Part shown: positions 61,564 to 64,000 of the stretch, in pieces
Layout: each line of letters starts with the position of its first letter
Numbering within the stretch: the stretch's first letter is position 1
Notes under the pieces: generated by a model
The model's input: only the letters and a program-made list of their open reading frames with translations
The model's database searches: none
What the model was told of the DNA's origin: nothing
Assembly (NCBI GenBank): GCA_002483085.1
Contig: DLHF01000017.1
Location: 1-64,000, forward strand
Direction: 5' to 3'
Source: Ignavibacteria bacterium UBA7675
GTDB taxonomy: Bacteria > Bacteroidota > Ignavibacteria > Kapaibacteriales > UB7675
Length of the DNA: 64,000 nucleotides
Program-made: the position numbers and the translations under genes

Positions 61564-62118
61564 ATGGATACAATTGATACAGCTTCCGTCGGGCGCTGCA
61601 CTATACAGCGCATCGACAAAACCATTCACATACGTATCAACCGAGTCAGCCATTGGCGGCTACGGTCGTGGCTCCTTTTTGCTAATGTCGTGTTTCTGCT
61701 GCCAGCGATTTGGATTCTGCTACAAGAGCCGTTGCGCGGCCTGCCTATTATCCTGCTGAATATCGGACTGTGGATGTATTACTTCGGTCGCACTACGTTC
61801 TGGGGCTTGTTCGGGCAAGAGGTTGTTACAATAAGCAGGCACGCTATCAGCTACCAGCGCAATTACGGTATCGCAAGCACCAAACCACGCACTTTCGTGT
61901 TCCCGTCGGAAATCAGAGTTGGATTTATCCCCGACAACCGATACCTCGGCCCGCAGTTCGGGCGCTTGGCCTTTTATACATGCACCGGGCAGAGCAACGC
62001 GCGCGAGCTTATTCTCCAATCCGCCATAGCTATACCCAAAGTGCTGGCTCCCGCCGTACAGTACCGCATCCTGCGCTTTTTCCAGCCTGCACTGTTCCGC
62101 CCCATGTCGATGAATTGA
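61564..62118 (+). CDS. Hypothetical membrane protein (PH-like)
   Basis: A 184-residue plus-strand protein. Two hydrophobic segments lie at about residues 38-55 (LLFANVVFLLPAIWILL) and 60-75 (GLPIILLNIGLWMYYFG). A C-terminal beta-rich part of about 90 residues follows (FGQEVVTISRHAISYQRNYG). The shape is like small membrane proteins with a PH-like tail; I cannot name a family. It is transcribed away from nadC. Confidence 0.65.
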   Translation: MDTIDTASVGRCTIQRIDKTIHIRINRVSHWRLRSWLLFANVVFLLPAIWILLQEPLRGLPIILLNIGLWMYYFGRTTFWGLFGQEVVTISRHAISYQRNYGIASTKPRTFVFPSEIRVGFIPDNRYLGPQFGRLAFYTCTGQSNARELILQSAIAIPKVLAPAVQYRILRFFQPALFRPMSMN

Positions 62119-62340
62119 CCATTATGGCGCCAACTATACCGCCATGGCTCATAATTTTTTCATCATATCTTGTTTTTGTCGGGTAATTTCACAAGTTTTT
62201 GGAGCTGTACGCTCGGGTACACATATTGCATCTGCTGGCAACCAGCACAAAGCAGTACCCTGCTACAGCCCATGTGCAAAGTATTCGACTTCGTAATAAT
62301 TCACGAGTTTTCTTCTTACATCCTGAAACAGAGGGATTCT

Positions 62341-62997
62341 ATGGCAGATTCTTTAGATGCTGTTCGCTCCTCGATGCCGAGAATTGGCGACAAAGCACCT
62401 GACTTCGAGGCTAATACAACAATTGGCCCCATCAAATTTTCTGATTACGCCAAGGGAGGCTGGGTAGTAATGTTCTCGCACCCAGCAGATTTTACGCCCG
62501 TCTGCACAACTGAGCTCAGCGAATTCGCCCGCAATCAGGCGTTCTTCGATGAACACAATACAAAGCTGATCGGTGTGAGTATCGACAGCATCCACTCGCA
62601 TATAGCATGGGTGGAAAATGTGAAGCGCAATATGGGTGTGTCTATGGAGTTCCCCATCGTAGCGGATATCGGTATGAAAGTATCCCAGCTCTACGGTATG
62701 CTCCATCCCGGCGAAAGCGAAACAGCTACAGTACGCGCCGTGTTCTTTATCGACCCGAACTCGACTATCCGCCTTATCATGTACTACCCGCTGAATGTGG
62801 GCCGCAACATGGACGAAATCAAACGCGTGCTTATAGCGCTGCAAACTTCCGATGCAAATAAGTGCGCGATGCCCGTGAACTGGAAACAAGGCGATAATGT
62901 CATCGTGCCGCCGCCCAAAACACTTGTAGAACTTCACGACCGCGAGAATACTCCGTATGAAAAAACAGACTTCTACCTTGTGAAGCGCCCGCTCTAA
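62341..62997 (+). CDS. Peroxiredoxin, Prx6/1-Cys type
   Basis: A 218-residue thiol peroxidase that reduces H2O2 and organic peroxides. The peroxidatic Cys is in HPADFTPVCTTELSEF (about residue 53), with the Arg in the conserved AVFFIDPNSTIRL. The C-terminal region (NVGRNMDEIKRVL; PVNWKQGDNVIVPP) is typical of the Prx6 subclass. The ATG at 62341 has an AGAGGG site; the frame is open from 62170 but that part is AT-rich and not family-like. A terminator follows. Confidence 0.94.
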   Translation: MADSLDAVRSSMPRIGDKAPDFEANTTIGPIKFSDYAKGGWVVMFSHPADFTPVCTTELSEFARNQAFFDEHNTKLIGVSIDSIHSHIAWVENVKRNMGVSMEFPIVADIGMKVSQLYGMLHPGESETATVRAVFFIDPNSTIRLIMYYPLNVGRNMDEIKRVLIALQTSDANKCAMPVNWKQGDNVIVPPPKTLVELHDRENTPYEKTDFYLVKRPL

Positions 62998-63019
62998 GCG
63001 TGGCAACATATATGACAAC

Positions 63020-63047
63020 AAAAGACCCGCTGCACGGCGGGTCTTTT
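63020..63047. terminator. Rho-independent terminator after the peroxiredoxin gene
   Basis: A perfect 11-bp stem, AAAAGACCCGC and GCGGGTCTTTT, closes a six-base loop; the T-run on the 3' side and the A-run on the 5' side make it bidirectional. It is 23 bases after the peroxiredoxin stop. Confidence 0.9.
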
Positions 63048-63084
63048 GCTATAGTGCCAACTCTGTTGTTTTCGGCTGGTATGC

Positions 63085-63444
63085 TGTGGCACGGGCGTCT
63101 TTGCGGCACCCGCCGCGTCGCTGTCACCGGTCGCACGTCCGGTTGCCGATTGTTCGACCGTTAGCCGCCGGTTCAATACGGTGCACCACTGTTCAGCACA
63201 GAGAGGAAATCGTTGTGAACACGCTTTACCAACTTTTGCGATTGTGGCATGATCGCAGGATTGGCTTTGCATTGTCACCGTGTGAGCAGTGCAAAGACGA
63301 GTTTAAACATGCGGTCAGCGGGCTGAAAACCACGCGGCGGATGGAAGTTATCATCGGCTCGTCCGCGCACCGTTCTTACGGTAACTGATGCGCGGACGTC
63401 AGCGCGGTGCAGAGACTAAACGCACGAGCAGAGGCCGAAGCGCA
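63085..63444 (+). repeat. Dispersed intergenic repeat, copy R11 (interrupted)
   Basis: The 5' part (63085-63150: GCTGTGGCACGGGCGTC, then CGCTGTCACCGGTCGCAC) is separated by about 240 bases from the 3' part (63391-63444: GTCAGCGCGGTGCAGAGAC, then GAGCAGAGGCCGAAGCGCA). The insert contains CCACGCGGCGGATGG, which is another fragment of the family, and a hairpin CGTCCGCGCA/TGCGCGGACG. It looks like a copy opened by insertion or two copies merged. It fills most of the 491-base gap 62998-63488; a terminator takes the left end, and the rest holds nothing I recognise. Confidence 0.65.
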
Positions 63445-63488
63445 GAACCTGTTCTTGGATTTACAACCTGCGGCACAGCACGCCAGTA

Positions 63489-64000
63489 TTACTCGAACCG
63501 AATATCTGTTTTCGGCAGGGCTTTTCTAATACGCTCTTTTTCAGCATCGGGCAGAGCATTGCCAACGAGAATAAGCGTGCGCAGTTTTTTCAGTTTGCCA
63601 AGCGAGCGCGGCATGCGTGTGAGCTTGTTATTCGCTACCGAAAGAAGTTCCAGCTTTGCGAGCTGCGACAGCCCATCGGGAAGTTCGGCAAGCGCATTGC
63701 CATCGAGAATAAGCGACTGTAGATTTTTCATTGCTCCGATAGAGCCCGGCAGCAACACTAATTTATTGTTCACAGCATGAAGCGTTTTCAGCTTGCCGAG
63801 GCGTGTAATATTATCGGGCAGCGATTCGAGCTGGTTACCGCCGAGGAACAGGAGTTCCAGCGCAGAGAGCGAACCAATTTCGCGGGGAAGCTCGCCGAGC
63901 TGGTTGTTATCTACTTCTAATGCCTGCAGCTTTTTCAGCTTGCCGATAGAAGGAGGAATCTCGCGGATGCGATTGCCTGTCATGTCGAACAAAACAATAT
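63489..64000 (-). CDS. Leucine-rich repeat protein, truncated by the window edge
   Basis: The last 170 or so residues of a protein made of 23-residue leucine-rich repeats (LKKLQALEVDNNQLGELPRE; LSALELLFLGGNQLESLPDN; LGKLKTLHAVNNKLVLLPGS; LAKLELLSVANNKLTRMPRS). It ends DIRFE. The frame has no stop to the window edge (63993-64000 encodes more of the first repeat), so the start lies outside. Such proteins usually bind other proteins; no role is assigned. Confidence 0.88.
   Translation of the reverse strand, partial: IVLFDMTGNRIREIPPSIGKLKKLQALEVDNNQLGELPREIGSLSALELLFLGGNQLESLPDNITRLGKLKTLHAVNNKLVLLPGSIGAMKNLQSLILDGNALAELPDGLSQLAKLELLSVANNKLTRMPRSLGKLKKLRTLILVGNALPDAEKERIRKALPKTDIRFE

Noticed and set aside
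8972..63444. Open frames inside the R repeats on both strands
   Set aside because: They share DNA-level boxes rather than protein conservation, and frames shift between copies.
1..64000. tRNA, rRNA, transposase, integrase or phage genes
   Set aside because: None was recognised on reading both strands. I cannot run tRNAscan or profile searches, so short RNAs could be missed.

Overview
The window comes from a bacterium of the Bacteroidota/Chlorobiota/Ignavibacteriota (FCB) group; I cannot place it to genus. Three things point there. A 1037-residue secreted SBBP-repeat protein ends in what looks like a type IX secretion sorting domain. Candidate promoters carry the TAnnTTTG minus-7 element of that group. 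GC content is moderate and Shine-Dalgarno sites are irregular. Almost everything lies on the minus strand, so transcription runs from high to low coordinates.

From about 59.2 kb down to 0.24 kb there is one very large co-directional surface-glycan locus. It opens with a small winged-helix regulator (58603-59163) preceded by a perfect 11-bp inverted repeat that covers its own predicted promoter. Next comes a complete legionaminic-type pathway (legB, legC, legG, legI, NeuD-like acyltransferase, ptmE, Gfo/Idh oxidoreductase, legF, SDR; 49.7-58.6 kb). It is followed by a deacetylase-like/methyltransferase fusion, a DUF115/Maf-like putative nonulosonate transferase and a PglK/MsbA-type ABC flippase (44.7-49.7 kb). 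A complete pseudaminic acid pathway follows (pseB, pseC, pseG, pseH, pseI, pseF, plus an aldo/keto reductase and a class III aminotransferase; 36.7-44.7 kb).

Further down are two SpsF-like nucleotidyltransferases, a sugar dehydrogenase/aminotransferase pair, a glycosyltransferase-like protein and a GNAT (30.7-36.4 kb). Then comes an acetamidino-modification set (WbuX, HisH-like, HisF-like and a second WbuX with an altered PP-loop) flanked by two large paralogous putative glycosyltransferases (22.0-30.4 kb). A HpcH/HpaI aldolase coupled to a KdsB-like cytidylyltransferase and a hexapeptide acyltransferase follow (19.6-21.7 kb), then the SBBP protein. An unfamiliar cassette (two SDRs, methyltransferase, 2-hydroxyacid dehydrogenase, cyclase-family hydrolase, HAD phosphatase, large GT-B-like protein; 9.2-16.1 kb), a CDP-6-deoxyhexose module (rfbF, rfbG, RmlC-like, SDR), three glycosyltransferases, the polyprenyl-phosphate sugar transferase and a NUDIX hydrolase complete the locus. 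The inferred job is to make nucleotide-activated Pse, Leg and other rare sugars, assemble them on a lipid carrier and flip the product. No Wzx, Wzy or oligosaccharyltransferase gene is in the window.

The right end (59.4-64 kb) is ordinary chromosome: two hypothetical genes, nadC, a membrane protein, a Prx6-type peroxiredoxin with a clear terminator, and a leucine-rich-repeat gene cut by the window edge.

The most unusual feature is a family of about eleven dispersed, GC-rich, 90-190 bp intergenic repeats in both orientations, which sit largely at the boundaries between the sugar-pathway modules. I found no rRNA, tRNA, CRISPR array, transposase or integrase.
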